Shown: positions 46,072 through 55,633, numbered from the stretch's first letter. The stretch is DNA of 64,000 nucleotides from Thaumasiovibrio subtropicus (GCF_019703835.1 NZ_AP023055.1:1302001-1366000), one strand, 5' to 3'. Notes: generated by a model from the sequence alone, not told the origin. Made by a program: numbers and translations.

Positions 46072-46575
46072 CTATTTATATTGCTCAGCAACTTGATCGA
46101 TGTATGCAATCTGAACAGGCTTGGTAAAAGCACCTGGGCGAAGCGCCTGTACTTTGGATTTTATTGTGCTGATATCCCAACCGAGATCGAGCAACAGATG
46201 CGCTGCGAGCAAACCAGTGCGGCCCGAGCCCCCCATACAGTGCATCGCAATTTTTTCGCCCGCTAGAACACGATCTCTCAGCGAAGTCGCTTGTTGCTTC
46301 CATTGTTCGGCGAACGCGGCGTCTGGCGCTTGATCATCTTCAATAGGCAAATGTACCCAATTCATCGCTGCGGTTTGCACTTCCGCAGGCAATGCAGCGA
46401 CGCCAGCTTTGTCCATCTCTTCATTATTGAGAGCGGTAACAACGGTTGTTACACCAGCTCGCTTTAGTTGCTCTACAGAAGCAACCAATGATTCACCTTT
46501 TGTACCCGGGCATGGCGTTAAAATAAGTGCCGCACCTTCATTTGAAATTGGGAGTTCCCAAACTGGATGAGTCAT
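46072..46575 (-). CDS. CX5R dual-specificity phosphatase-like protein in the ars operon
   Basis: The 167-aa protein carries the phosphatase loop HCMGGSGRTG (Cys about 117, Arg about 123) with an upstream Asp in LPIEDDQAPD, so the DSP catalytic set is complete. It lies 12 nt after the gapdh stop and 75 nt before arsJ. The substrate is unknown. Within an arsenate operon it might act on phospho/arseno-glycerate metabolites or control GAPDH or ArsJ, but this is inference. Confidence 0.8.
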   Translation of the reverse strand: MTHPVWELPISNEGAALILTPCPGTKGESLVASVEQLKRAGVTTVVTALNNEEMDKAGVAALPAEVQTAAMNWVHLPIEDDQAPDAAFAEQWKQQATSLRDRVLAGEKIAMHCMGGSGRTGLLAAHLLLDLGWDISTIKSKVQALRPGAFTKPVQIAYIDQVAEQYK

Positions 46576-46587
46576 GTCTTCTACTCC

Positions 46588-47586
46588 TTATTGGCCAACG
46601 TAACGGACTAGCTCTGCCGTGCGAGTGGCATACCCCATTTCATTGTCATACCACGCATAGATCTTCACCATGCGAGAGCCAACCACCATGGTCGATAGCG
46701 CATCGACAATCGTCGAACGTTGATCACCTTTGTAGTCAATCGATACCAGCGGGCGAGCTTCAAAGCCAAGAATCCCCTTCAGTTCACCTTCAGAGGCTTC
46801 TTGCAGCATGGCATTCACTTCTTCAGCCGTGGTGTCGCGCTTCACGTCAAAGATAATGTCGGTCAGAGACGCATTGGCGAGTGGTACACGCACAGCATGG
46901 CCGTTAATCTTGCCCTCAAGCTCAGGGAAAATTTCCACAATCGCTTTAGCAGATCCCGTGGTTGTCGGAATCAAGCTCATACCACAAGCGCGTGCGCGAC
47001 GGAGATCTTTGTGTGGCGCATCCAAAATCGTTTGGGTATTAGTGAGGTCATGGATAGTGGTGAATGAAGATTGCTCAATGCCCAGCTTCTCATGAATCAC
47101 CTTCACCACTGGCGCAATACAGTTAGTCGTACAAGACGCTGCCGTCACGATACGATGTACTTCAGGATCATAGATATCATGGTTAACACCATAAACGATG
47201 TTGGCCACGCCTTCTTCTTTGACGGGCGCAGAAACAACCACACGTTTAACACCTTGCGCCAGATATTTGTTCAGAAATTCGCCTTTACGATGCACACCCG
47301 TCGCTTCAATGACAATGTCACAGCCTGACCAATCTACCGCATCAATGTCGCGCTCTTGTGTTGTTAAAACACGTTTACCATCAATCACCATCACGTTATC
47401 TTCAGCCGTGACGCCATGGTGCCAGCGGCCTTGCACGGAATCAAACTCTAGCAGGTGTGCCAGTGTTGCGGTATCACCAGCAACATCATTGATTTGTACA
47501 AACTCAAACTCTGGCCAATCAAAAGAGGCGCGCAATGCCAAGCGACCGATGCGACCAAATCCGTTAATACCTACTTTAATTGTCAT
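46588..47586 (-). CDS. gapdh: Glyceraldehyde-3-phosphate dehydrogenase of the ars operon
   Basis: The 332-aa type I GAPDH has the NAD site GINGFGRIGRLALRA, the catalytic ASCTTNC (Cys about 152) and the His/substrate stretch LIPTTTGSAKA. Placed between arsR and arsJ, it is expected to use arsenate in place of phosphate and make 1-arseno-3-phosphoglycerate for export by ArsJ. It is not the household gap gene by context. The start fits an AGGAATATC site. Confidence 0.93.
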   Translation of the reverse strand: MTIKVGINGFGRIGRLALRASFDWPEFEFVQINDVAGDTATLAHLLEFDSVQGRWHHGVTAEDNVMVIDGKRVLTTQERDIDAVDWSGCDIVIEATGVHRKGEFLNKYLAQGVKRVVVSAPVKEEGVANIVYGVNHDIYDPEVHRIVTAASCTTNCIAPVVKVIHEKLGIEQSSFTTIHDLTNTQTILDAPHKDLRRARACGMSLIPTTTGSAKAIVEIFPELEGKINGHAVRVPLANASLTDIIFDVKRDTTAEEVNAMLQEASEGELKGILGFEARPLVSIDYKGDQRSTIVDALSTMVVGSRMVKIYAWYDNEMGYATRTAELVRYVGQ

Positions 47587-47617
47587 AACGATATTCCTGT
47601 ATTAAATAAAGAATCAA

Positions 47618-47959
47618 TCAGCAAACCGAGCTGTCTTCGCTCTGCTGAGATAGAAAGTTGTCGTTGTCTTGCTGATATTGAGATAGCAAGCAGTTTGATT
47701 CACCGAGACCATCAATAATTTTACGTGCCCATCCGGGTAAGTTTGGTGACAGACTGTAGTAAACCCATTGGCCTTGACGCTCATCAATTAACACATCAGA
47801 TTGACGCAGCTGAGCAAGGTGGCGGGAGATTTTTGGCTGTGATTCATCAAGAGCAGTCATTATATCGCATACACAACTTCGCTCATGACGAGCTATCAAG
47901 AGTAAACATCGCACTCGAGTTTCGTCAGAAAGCATTTTAAAAAAGCGATGAGGTAGCAT
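47618..47959 (-). CDS. arsR: ArsR-family metalloregulator
   Basis: The 113-aa protein has a winged helix (about 20-85), with the metal site SCVCDI at the start of helix 3 and the recognition helix ESQPKISRHLAQLRQSDVL. This CVC site binds As(III)/Sb(III) and releases DNA. The start at 47959 (MLPHRFFKMLSDETRVR) is preferred to 48013, which adds an unlikely tail. An additional C-terminal Cys ends the protein. It should repress its own operon from a site in the AT-rich DNA just upstream. Confidence 0.9.
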   Translation of the reverse strand: MLPHRFFKMLSDETRVRCLLLIARHERSCVCDIMTALDESQPKISRHLAQLRQSDVLIDERQGQWVYYSLSPNLPGWARKIIDGLGESNCLLSQYQQDNDNFLSQQSEDSSVC

Positions 47960-48008
47960 AATATTTTTTCTCAACACATTCACATATCCATATATGCTAC
48001 AGAAAAAA

Positions 48009-48027
48009 TACATATGTAAATACGTAT
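48009..48027. promoter_or_regulatory. Probable ArsR operator
   Basis: Two adjacent palindromes, TACATATGTA (48009-48018) and ATACGTAT (48020-48027), lie about 50 bp upstream of arsR in AT-rich DNA. This position fits a repressor site over the ars promoter. Confidence 0.45.
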
Positions 48028-48301
48028 ATTCAAATTTATCATGAAGATTTTATGACAAACTATCCGCACCTCGCCATCGACCATTTCGGCCTTCCCAACC
48101 CAATAGATACAGTTGCATAAACAAGCGCACACCTAAAATTTTCTCCGTCCGTCACCCACAATGACAAAAAAAGTCAAAATCACTTCATGAAAGTACTATT
48201 TTTCACACCAAAGTTTACTTTTTGACCTTTTTTGCACTTCAATTGTTATCAAAGTGTAAACGAGTACATTGCACTGACTAACAACAATGAGGAACGCAAA
48301 C
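48028..48301 (+). promoter_or_regulatory. Promoter region of the polyol operon
   Basis: It contains CAAAGTTTAC (about 48212) and CAAAGTGTAAAC (about 48251), a possible direct repeat of the kind AraC proteins bind. A TTGACC at about 48222 is followed 17-18 bp later by GTTATCA, a possible -35/-10 pair. The start codon at 48302 has a GAGGA site. Confidence 0.45.
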
Positions 48302-49618
48302 ATGCCATTCATTCGGACATTCATCGCCGCCAGCGTTATCTGTAGCGGCACCCTATCGCTTAGTGCCTTCGCTGCGACAGAGCTGACGATTGCCACGGTC
48401 AACAATGGCCATATGATAGAAATGCAAAAGCTTAGCAAGGAGTTTGAAAAACAAAACCCTGATATCACTCTCAATTGGGTCACCTTAGAGGAAGGTGTAT
48501 TACGCCAACGTGTCACTACCGACATTGCGACTAAAGGCGGTCAGTTTGATGTCATGACAATTGGCATGTATGAAGCCCCAATTTGGGGAAGTAAAGGTTG
48601 GCTAAACGAAATCAAGACCGACGCTGCCTATGATGCTAACGACATACTGCCTGCCATTCGAGCGGGTTTATCTGTTGATGACAAACTGTTTGCTGTGCCG
48701 TTTTATGGTGAAAGCTCGATGGTGATGTACCGTAAAGATCTGGTTTCAGATGCAGGTATGACCCTGCCAGACCGCGCGTCTTGGGGGCACATTCGTGATG
48801 TTGCTGCAGCCATTCATGACCCAGACAACGGCGTGTATGGTATTTGCTTACGAGGCAAACCCGGCTGGGGAGATAACATGGCCTTCCTGACAACCATGGC
48901 CAACTCGTTCGGTGCACAGTGGTTCGATAGTGAATGGAAACCCCAACTGACCTCACCAGAATGGCAACATGCCGTCAGTTTCTATGTCGATTTGCTCACC
49001 CAGTATGGCCCTCCGGGTTCAAGCTCCAATAGCTTCAACGAGATACTCGCTCTGTTTAATGAAGGAAAGTGTGGCATGTGGATAGACGCAACCATTGCTG
49101 CTTCTTTCATTACCGATCCAAAGCAAAGCAAGGTAGCGGATAAAGTCGCTTTTGCCCAAGCGCCTATTGCCGTTACTGACCGTGGCTCGAACTGGCTATG
49201 GGCTTGGGCTCTTGCCGTTCCTTCTGCAACAAAAAATGCTGAGGCGGCAGAAAAATTCGTGAAATGGGCAACATCTAAAGACTACATCCAACTTGTCGCC
49301 AAACATAATGGATGGGCAAATGTTCCAACTGGCACACGCCAATCAACCTATGCCTCTGACGAGTTTAAAGCCGCTGCGGTATTTGCAGAGGCCGAACTCG
49401 CCGCGATCGAATCTGCCGACCCCAATAACAGTACACTGAACCCGACACCTTATGTTGGCGTTCAGTTTGCGGCTATTCCTGAATTTCAGGCAATTGGTGT
49501 TGTTGCAGGGCAACAAGTGTCCTCTGCGCTTGCAGGAAAAACCAGCGTAGAGAAGGCGTTAGAAAATGCCAACAAGTCTGCGGATCGCGAAATGCGTAAA
49601 TCTGGCTATTACAAATAG
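48302..49618 (+). CDS. smoE: Polyol ABC transporter, substrate-binding protein
   Basis: A 438-aa family-1 solute-binding protein with a signal peptide ending SAFA-ATELT and the typical FDVMTIGMYEAPIWGSKGWL and PGWGDNMAFLTT segments. It collects a polyol (sorbitol, mannitol or arabinitol) in the periplasm for the permeases that follow. The start at ATG 48302, not 48287, is chosen from the GAGGA site. The polyol assignment comes from the two dehydrogenases in the operon. Confidence 0.85.
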   Translation: MPFIRTFIAASVICSGTLSLSAFAATELTIATVNNGHMIEMQKLSKEFEKQNPDITLNWVTLEEGVLRQRVTTDIATKGGQFDVMTIGMYEAPIWGSKGWLNEIKTDAAYDANDILPAIRAGLSVDDKLFAVPFYGESSMVMYRKDLVSDAGMTLPDRASWGHIRDVAAAIHDPDNGVYGICLRGKPGWGDNMAFLTTMANSFGAQWFDSEWKPQLTSPEWQHAVSFYVDLLTQYGPPGSSSNSFNEILALFNEGKCGMWIDATIAASFITDPKQSKVADKVAFAQAPIAVTDRGSNWLWAWALAVPSATKNAEAAEKFVKWATSKDYIQLVAKHNGWANVPTGTRQSTYASDEFKAAAVFAEAELAAIESADPNNSTLNPTPYVGVQFAAIPEFQAIGVVAGQQVSSALAGKTSVEKALENANKSADREMRKSGYYK

Positions 49619-49627
49619 CCTACTCTA

Positions 49628-49648
49628 GCCGGGCAATCAACGCCCGGC
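49628..49648 (+). other. GC-rich hairpin after the binding-protein gene
   Basis: GCCGGGC pairs exactly with GCCCGGC around 7 nt, between binding-protein and permease genes. Such stems stabilise the upstream message and let the binding protein outnumber the permeases. Confidence 0.75.
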
Positions 49649-49674
49649 CATTCGCACTTCTTAGGTTACAGACT

Positions 49675-50535
49675 ATGCAAAAATGGTTACCTCGGCTGCT
49701 TGTCATGCCATCATTTATCAGCCTGTTATTGTGGATGATTGTCCCACTCTCGATGACAATCTATTTTTCAACCATCCGCTATAACTTGCTATACCCAGGC
49801 GAAAACAATTTCGTTGGTGGAATGAACTTTGAGTTTTTCTACACTGACGACGCATTTTGGCCAGCACTCTTTAATACCCTGACGTTGGTTGGTTTGGTGT
49901 TACTACTGACTGTTGTCAGTGCTATTTTCATTGCAGTTGCGCTCGACAAGCCCTTTCGTGGTCGTAGTATTGCGAGAGTCCTTTTAATTTCACCCTTTTT
50001 CATTATGCCGACAGTCAATGCGCTCATCTGGAAGAATATGATGATGCACCCAGTTTATGGGGTGCTCGCTGCGATATGGACCGGCTTTGGGCTAGAGCCC
50101 GTTGATTGGCTAGCCCAATACCCACTTGGTTCGATCATCATAATGTTGAGCTGGCAATGGATGCCCTTTGCTCTGCTCATTTTTATCACTTCTCTACAAT
50201 CCATGGATCACGAGCAAAAAGAGGCTGCTTTACTCGATGGCGCCTCTGGCTGGCAAGTTTTTCGGTATCTCACCTTACCCCACCTCGCTCGCCCAATTGC
50301 GGTGGTGATGATGATAGAAACCATATTTATGCTCTCGGTATTCGCAGAGATCTTTGTCACAACGGGTGGTGGCCCCGGTTACGAATCTACTAACCTCGCG
50401 TTTCTCATTTTTGCCCAAGCGCTCATGCAGTTTGACGTTGGCGTTGCATCTGCGGGTGGTTTAATCGCCGTCATACTCGCCAATATCGTCGCTTTCTTTT
50501 TAATTCGCGCGATTGGCAAAAACTTAGTCGCCTAG
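49675..50535 (+). CDS. smoF: Polyol ABC transporter permease 1
   Basis: The 286-aa inner-membrane permease has about six helices and the EAA loop EAALLDGASGWQVFRYLTLP (about 183-202) that contacts the ATPase. It is of the MalF type. It begins 56 nt after the binding-protein gene and ends 9 nt before the second permease. Confidence 0.9.
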   Translation: MQKWLPRLLVMPSFISLLLWMIVPLSMTIYFSTIRYNLLYPGENNFVGGMNFEFFYTDDAFWPALFNTLTLVGLVLLLTVVSAIFIAVALDKPFRGRSIARVLLISPFFIMPTVNALIWKNMMMHPVYGVLAAIWTGFGLEPVDWLAQYPLGSIIIMLSWQWMPFALLIFITSLQSMDHEQKEAALLDGASGWQVFRYLTLPHLARPIAVVMMIETIFMLSVFAEIFVTTGGGPGYESTNLAFLIFAQALMQFDVGVASAGGLIAVILANIVAFFLIRAIGKNLVA

Positions 50536-50544
50536 GGAGGAGTT

Positions 50545-51378
50545 ATGTCAAAAGATGTTTCCTTGATTGATCAAACGGGTTGGCTGAGACCGTTATTGTG
50601 TTGGTTTGTCGCGTTGTTGGTGTTCTTCCCAATTCTCATGATCATCATTACCGCGTTTAAAACTGAACAACAAGCGATTGAAGTGCCCCCTAGTTTATTG
50701 TTTACGCCAACCACAGAAAACTTCGGCATTGTCCAAGAGCGCAGTGATTACCTAAAGTTTGCGATTAATTCGGTCATCACCGCATTTGGCTCTACCCTGT
50801 TAGCCTTACTGATCGCTATTCCTGGCGCTTACTCCATGGCTTTTTACCCACGTAAGAGTACCAAAAACTTGTTACTGTGGATGTTATCTACCAAGATGTT
50901 GCCTGCGGTCGGTGTACTCGTGCCCATCTACATACTGTGCCAACGCACAGGACTCCTAGATACAACCTTTGCGCTGACCATTATCTACACCCTGATTAAC
51001 TTGCCTATCGTGGTGTGGATGCTTTTCTCTTATTTCAAGGATATCCCCAAAGAGATACTTGAAGCGGTCAGATTAGATGGCGCAGACACATTAGGTGAAA
51101 TACGCCATGTATTACTACCACTATCACTCGGCGGTATTGCCTCCACCGCACTGCTATCCATCGTACTGAGCTGGAATGAAGCCTTTTGGGCGATCAACCT
51201 CACATCGGCAGATGCGGGCACGCTTGCAACCATGATCTCGACCTATTCCAGCCCTGAAGGACTTTTCTGGGCGAAACTATCCGCCGCATCGACCATGGCC
51301 TGTGCGCCTATCGTCGTATTGGGCTGGTTTTGTCAAAAGCAATTGGTACAAGGACTGACCTTTGGAGCAGTGAAATGA
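50545..51378 (+). CDS. smoG: Polyol ABC transporter permease 2
   Basis: This 277-aa permease of the MalG type has the EAA loop EAVRLDGADTLGEIRHVLLP (about 173-192). A GGGAGGAG site precedes the ATG. Its stop overlaps the ATPase start in an ATGA arrangement, so the subunits are translationally coupled. Confidence 0.9.
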   Translation: MSKDVSLIDQTGWLRPLLCWFVALLVFFPILMIIITAFKTEQQAIEVPPSLLFTPTTENFGIVQERSDYLKFAINSVITAFGSTLLALLIAIPGAYSMAFYPRKSTKNLLLWMLSTKMLPAVGVLVPIYILCQRTGLLDTTFALTIIYTLINLPIVVWMLFSYFKDIPKEILEAVRLDGADTLGEIRHVLLPLSLGGIASTALLSIVLSWNEAFWAINLTSADAGTLATMISTYSSPEGLFWAKLSAASTMACAPIVVLGWFCQKQLVQGLTFGAVK

Positions 51379-52481
51379 GTTATCTACAAGTGCAAAACCT
51401 TTTCAAGAAGTACGGCGAAACTTTAGCCTTGAAGAACATCGATTTTAGTATCGAACGCGGTGAGTTCGTGGTCTTTGTCGGCCCATCCGGTTGCGGCAAA
51501 TCAACCCTATTGCGGACCATTGCTGGGTTGGAGTCGGCATCCGATGGTGAAATCCGTCTGGATGGCAACGCAATCACCCAGATTCATCCTTCCAAGCGGG
51601 ATGTCGCCATGGTCTTCCAAAGCTATGCGCTCTATCCCCATATGTCTGTCAAAGACAATATGTCTTTCGCGCTTAAACTCGCAAAGCGACCTGAAAAAGA
51701 GATCACCGATAAGGTCGCGAGCGTGGCGAAGGCCCTTAAACTAGACATGCTACTCGAACGAAAGCCCAAAGCCCTTTCTGGCGGACAAAGGCAACGTGTC
51801 GCTATCGGGCGCGCTATTGTACGCAATCCAAAAGTGTTTCTGTTTGACGAACCGCTCTCAAACCTCGATGCGGCACTACGCGTAGAAATGCGCATTGAAC
51901 TCTCCCGCCTTCATCAAGAGCTGGGCAGCACCATGGTCTATGTGACCCACGATCAAGTTGAAGCCATGACCCTCGCAGATAAAGTCGTCATCATGAATCA
52001 AGGCGAGGTTGCGCAAATTGGCGCACCACTCACGCTATATCATCAACCCGCGAATCTGTTTGTAGCCTCGTTTATCGGCACCCCAAAGATGAACCTATTA
52101 CCCATCGATGACCTTACAGACGTTGGCCAAGAGTATCACGTAACTTATGGTCATCACGCTGTCACTAAACTCGCCAAAATGCAGTTTAATGATCAAATTA
52201 GTCGTGCGAAAACGATCGGTTTTCGCCCAGAGGCACTCTCTTTCTGCTCGCCAGACGCAGGGCTTTTAACCGGTGATGTGGAAGTCATTGAACAGTTGGG
52301 TTCCGAAGCTTTAGTTTACATTCGTACACTCTCAGGCGCGTCCATTGTTGTTCGCGCAGCCCCAGATCAAGTACCTACAATCCGAACAACAGTCGGGGTT
52401 AATCTGCCTTCTCAACACGTCTATCTCTTTGATGAAGCGGGAAATACCGTAAACAATTACGCCGAGGTGAGTTATGAGTAG
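51375..52481 (+). CDS. smoK: Polyol ABC transporter ATPase (MalK-like)
   Basis: The 368-aa ATPase has Walker A GPSGCGKST (about 38-46), signature LSGGQRQRVAIGR (about 135) and Walker B VFLFDEPLSNLD. A MalK-type TOBE regulatory domain occupies the last 120 residues. The ATG at 51375 overlapping the permease stop is preferred to an upstream start at 51330. It powers import. Confidence 0.93.
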   Translation: MSYLQVQNLFKKYGETLALKNIDFSIERGEFVVFVGPSGCGKSTLLRTIAGLESASDGEIRLDGNAITQIHPSKRDVAMVFQSYALYPHMSVKDNMSFALKLAKRPEKEITDKVASVAKALKLDMLLERKPKALSGGQRQRVAIGRAIVRNPKVFLFDEPLSNLDAALRVEMRIELSRLHQELGSTMVYVTHDQVEAMTLADKVVIMNQGEVAQIGAPLTLYHQPANLFVASFIGTPKMNLLPIDDLTDVGQEYHVTYGHHAVTKLAKMQFNDQISRAKTIGFRPEALSFCSPDAGLLTGDVEVIEQLGSEALVYIRTLSGASIVVRAAPDQVPTIRTTVGVNLPSQHVYLFDEAGNTVNNYAEVSYE

Positions 52482-53874
52482 CAACAACCGCCTGTTGCAC
52501 CTCGGTATTGGCGCATTTCATCGTGGTCATCAAGCGTACTATCTGCACCTACTGAATCAGCAGTTGCCCGAGTCTGAACGCTGGTTTTACACCAGCATCA
52601 ACTTAAGAAAAGAGACTCAAGCGATGCCAGCACAGCTTAAACAGCAGTCAGGCCAGTATCACTTGAAGCGAATCGCGCCAAATGGCGACACAACATACCT
52701 GAAAATTGAAGCGATTGATCGTATTGAAGATGCATCAGAAAGACCGGCTGTCATTGCCCAGTTGTTTGCTGAACGGCAAACGAAAGCAGCCACCATTACA
52801 GTGACAGAAGGGGGCTACTATCTCACAGAAGATGACAATCTAAATCTTGACCACGCGGAAATTAAACATGATTTGGCCGCGACAAAAAACGCCGCCAATG
52901 CCCCTCTCACCCTCTATGGCTTCCTCGCGGCTGGCTTGCTGGCCCGGTATCATGCCAACGCGGGTCCTATAACGGTTTTAAGTTGTGATAACTTGCGCGA
53001 TAACGGGCAAAAACTGAAGCGTGCTTTTGAACAGTTTTTAATTCATGCCAATCTCGATTCACTCAAGCAGTGGACAAGTGAAAATGTCCGTTTCCCATGC
53101 TCCATGGTCGATCGAATAACCCCTATTCCGCCAGACTCTCTCATTGAAGAAATCCAAACACAACTGAAAGAAACAGACTATTGCCCCGTACTTGGTGAGG
53201 ATTTTCAACAATGGGTGATTGAAAACAATCTGACACATCCATTTCCCCCGCTTGAAAAAGTAGGCGTAATCATTACTGATGATGTTTATATCTACGAAGA
53301 AGCAAAAATACGCGTGTTGAACGGAGGGCATTTTCTGCTCTGTTATGTGGCAGCGCTGCGAGGCTATGAATATTTTCACCAAGCAATCCAAGATGCAGAG
53401 TTACAACAATGGCTTAAGCAATATCATTGCGACGAAGTGTTCCCAACACTGCCAAACACCCCTTTTGATATAGAAGCATACCGTCAAACCATCGTCTCGC
53501 GATTCAGTAACCCCCATATCGCTGATTCGGTTGCCCGAATAACCGCGGACAGCATCAGCAAGTTTCCACAATTTATTTTACCTACCCTTGCGCGCAGTTT
53601 AGCGATGGGGCACATGCCAACAGCCGCTATAAGACTACTCGCTCACTGGTACTGCTTCCTGGTTTTAGTGGCATCCGGACGCCTCCAATTTAACTATCAA
53701 GACGCCTATTTTCCTCTTGTTAAGCAGTGGCTTGATCAACCCGATCCCGCTATCGCTTTTCTCGATGAAAAAGCCATCTGGTCAGAGACCACAACGCAAT
53801 ATCCCGAATTTCGTGAACGCCTTTATACTGCGCTCGTTTCAACATTCAACAGCTATGGGGAGCAATACCCATGA
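52474..53874 (+). CDS. Long-chain polyol dehydrogenase (mannitol/arabinitol type)
   Basis: The 466-aa member of the polyol-specific long-chain dehydrogenase family has the NAD motif GIGAFHRGHQ at the start, TVTEGGYYL, and the catalytic K-x4-N-x2-H pattern in KIRVLNGGH (about 275-283). It oxidises a polyol such as mannitol or D-arabinitol to a ketose. It overlaps smoK by 8 nt. The exact substrate cannot be told from sequence alone; mtlK and dalD are both close relatives. Confidence 0.88.
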   Translation: MSSNNRLLHLGIGAFHRGHQAYYLHLLNQQLPESERWFYTSINLRKETQAMPAQLKQQSGQYHLKRIAPNGDTTYLKIEAIDRIEDASERPAVIAQLFAERQTKAATITVTEGGYYLTEDDNLNLDHAEIKHDLAATKNAANAPLTLYGFLAAGLLARYHANAGPITVLSCDNLRDNGQKLKRAFEQFLIHANLDSLKQWTSENVRFPCSMVDRITPIPPDSLIEEIQTQLKETDYCPVLGEDFQQWVIENNLTHPFPPLEKVGVIITDDVYIYEEAKIRVLNGGHFLLCYVAALRGYEYFHQAIQDAELQQWLKQYHCDEVFPTLPNTPFDIEAYRQTIVSRFSNPHIADSVARITADSISKFPQFILPTLARSLAMGHMPTAAIRLLAHWYCFLVLVASGRLQFNYQDAYFPLVKQWLDQPDPAIAFLDEKAIWSETTTQYPEFRERLYTALVSTFNSYGEQYP

Positions 53875-54680
53875 GCCACACTCTCCATCTCAATGACCAG
53901 CCCCTATTACAGAATCGGGTCGCTTTGCTAAGCGGTGCGAATGGTGGGATCGGTTTAAGCGTCGCAGCGACTTATCTAGCGAGCGGAGCACAATGTGTGA
54001 TCGCGGATATTGCGCCACAACCTTCAGAACCATTGCAACATTTACTCGAAGAATATAAAGGGAAAGCCATCTACTGTAACTGTGATGTCACATCAGCAAC
54101 TCAGCGACAAGGGCTCTTAGCGAAAACAGTTTCGCATTTTGGTCAACTCGATATTCTCTTCAACAACGCAGCGATATTTAACATGGGGCCAATATTAACC
54201 AGTACGGAAGAAGAGTTTCGTCAATTGTTTAACGTGAACGTTGAAGGGATGTTCTTTCTCATGCAAGGCGCAGCACAAATCATGGTAGATGCAGGACGAG
54301 GGGGCAAGATCATCAATATTGCCTCTCAGGCGGGTCGTCGCGGCGAAGCATTGGTTGCCCACTACTGTGCGACGAAAGCGACGGCCATCAGCTATACCCA
54401 ATCAACAGCGCTTGCTCTCGCCAAACATGGTATCAACGTGAACAGCATTGCTCCCGGCGTCATTGATACACCAATGTGGGATCAGGTTGATGCTCTATTT
54501 GCCCACTACGAAAACCTTCCGCCAGGCGAGAAGAAGCGGCAAGTTGGTCAGGATGTCCCGTTAGGACGAATGGGCACACCTGAAGATATTACTGGTGCAG
54601 CGCTCTTTCTGGCGTCCTCTTTATCTGATTACATCACCGCCCAGACCCTCAATGTCGATGGCGGTAACGTCATGAGTTAG
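53871..54680 (+). CDS. SDR-family polyol dehydrogenase (sorbitol type)
   Basis: The 269-aa short-chain dehydrogenase has the NAD motif SGANGGIG (about 19-26), NNAA (about 99), and the active-site SQAG...YCATKAT (Tyr about 164, Lys 168). It resembles SmoS-type L-iditol 2-dehydrogenases, which turn sorbitol to fructose. It overlaps the preceding gene by 4 nt. Having one long-chain and one SDR dehydrogenase lets the operon use two polyols. Confidence 0.88.
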   Translation: MSHTLHLNDQPLLQNRVALLSGANGGIGLSVAATYLASGAQCVIADIAPQPSEPLQHLLEEYKGKAIYCNCDVTSATQRQGLLAKTVSHFGQLDILFNNAAIFNMGPILTSTEEEFRQLFNVNVEGMFFLMQGAAQIMVDAGRGGKIINIASQAGRRGEALVAHYCATKATAISYTQSTALALAKHGINVNSIAPGVIDTPMWDQVDALFAHYENLPPGEKKRQVGQDVPLGRMGTPEDITGAALFLASSLSDYITAQTLNVDGGNVMS

Positions 54681-54683
54681 TGT

Positions 54684-55550
54684 ATGTCCGTAGCCAAAGA
54701 TCCCGTTTGGGAATTCAGCCAACTTGATGAATCTGTTCTCTATCTCGAGCACGGAGTCCCCCATCAACGTATTCACTGGCATGTACACGAACAATATGAA
54801 CTGCACCTGATCACAAAAACCAGTGGCAAAGTGATGATCGGCAACCATCTGGGCCCCTTTTCTCCAGGCCATCTCACATTAGTCGGCCCTTGGCTTCCTC
54901 ATAACTGGGAAAGCCAGTTGCAGCCCGATGAACACTATCCACTGCGTGATATGGTGATCCAGTTTATGCCGGACCTTTTTAATGCCGCTTCGAGAACCTT
55001 TCCTGAACTACAAAAGTTCATTCCCCTCATAGAACAAGCCAAAATGGGCGTTGAATTTCTCGATGTACCGCTAGAGGTAGCGGAGCAAGGTTTTAGGCAA
55101 GTCAAAGAATCGTCCGGTGTCACACGGATTATTCACTTTCTCTCTTTGATGGAGTACCTCCATCAACACAATACGCGCATCTTATCGAATATGCCCGCAT
55201 CTGAAATGAAAGATGCTAGTACAACACAACATCGGATTAGTGAAGTCATTAACTATGTCATGGAGCATTATCAAGCCCCGATTAAACTCAAAACGATTGC
55301 CGATCAACTCGGCATGACAGAGTCTTACTTTTCTCGCTTTTTTCATCAGTCGTCAGGGCACCGATTTACTGATTTCGTCAACCGTGTTCGCGTTCAGCGC
55401 GCCTGTGTTTTACTCACGGAAAGTGATACAACCATCGCAGAAATAAGCCTCAAAGTCGGGTTTCAAAACCTAACCAACTTTAGTCGCCACTTTCGCCGAA
55501 TCAAAGGCATCAGTCCGCTGGCTTATCGGAAAAAACACGAAACAAAATAA
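54684..55550 (+). CDS. AraC-family regulator of the polyol operon
   Basis: This 288-aa protein has an N-terminal cupin-like sensor (about 15-100, with RIHWHVHEQYELHLI) and two C-terminal AraC HTH motifs (about 185-285; LKTIADQLGMTESYFSRFFHQSSG and IAEISLKVGFQNLTNFSRHFRRIKGISP). It is the last gene of the operon, 3 nt after the SDR gene, so it likely amplifies its own expression when polyol is present. Confidence 0.9.
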   Translation: MSVAKDPVWEFSQLDESVLYLEHGVPHQRIHWHVHEQYELHLITKTSGKVMIGNHLGPFSPGHLTLVGPWLPHNWESQLQPDEHYPLRDMVIQFMPDLFNAASRTFPELQKFIPLIEQAKMGVEFLDVPLEVAEQGFRQVKESSGVTRIIHFLSLMEYLHQHNTRILSNMPASEMKDASTTQHRISEVINYVMEHYQAPIKLKTIADQLGMTESYFSRFFHQSSGHRFTDFVNRVRVQRACVLLTESDTTIAEISLKVGFQNLTNFSRHFRRIKGISPLAYRKKHETK

Positions 55551-55574
55551 AAAGGCCTCTACCGAAGTAGAGGC
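55545..55574 (-). terminator. Terminator after the outer-membrane protein gene
   Basis: On the minus strand the stem GCCTCTAC / GTAGAGGC has a stable TTCG loop followed by CTTTTTATTTT. It serves the 55634 gene and may also end AraC transcripts from the other side. Confidence 0.85.
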
Positions 55575-55633
55575 AAAGTTCACCACAAATCATCACACAA
55601 AACGATTCCTGACATGAATCGCTAAACGCTCTA

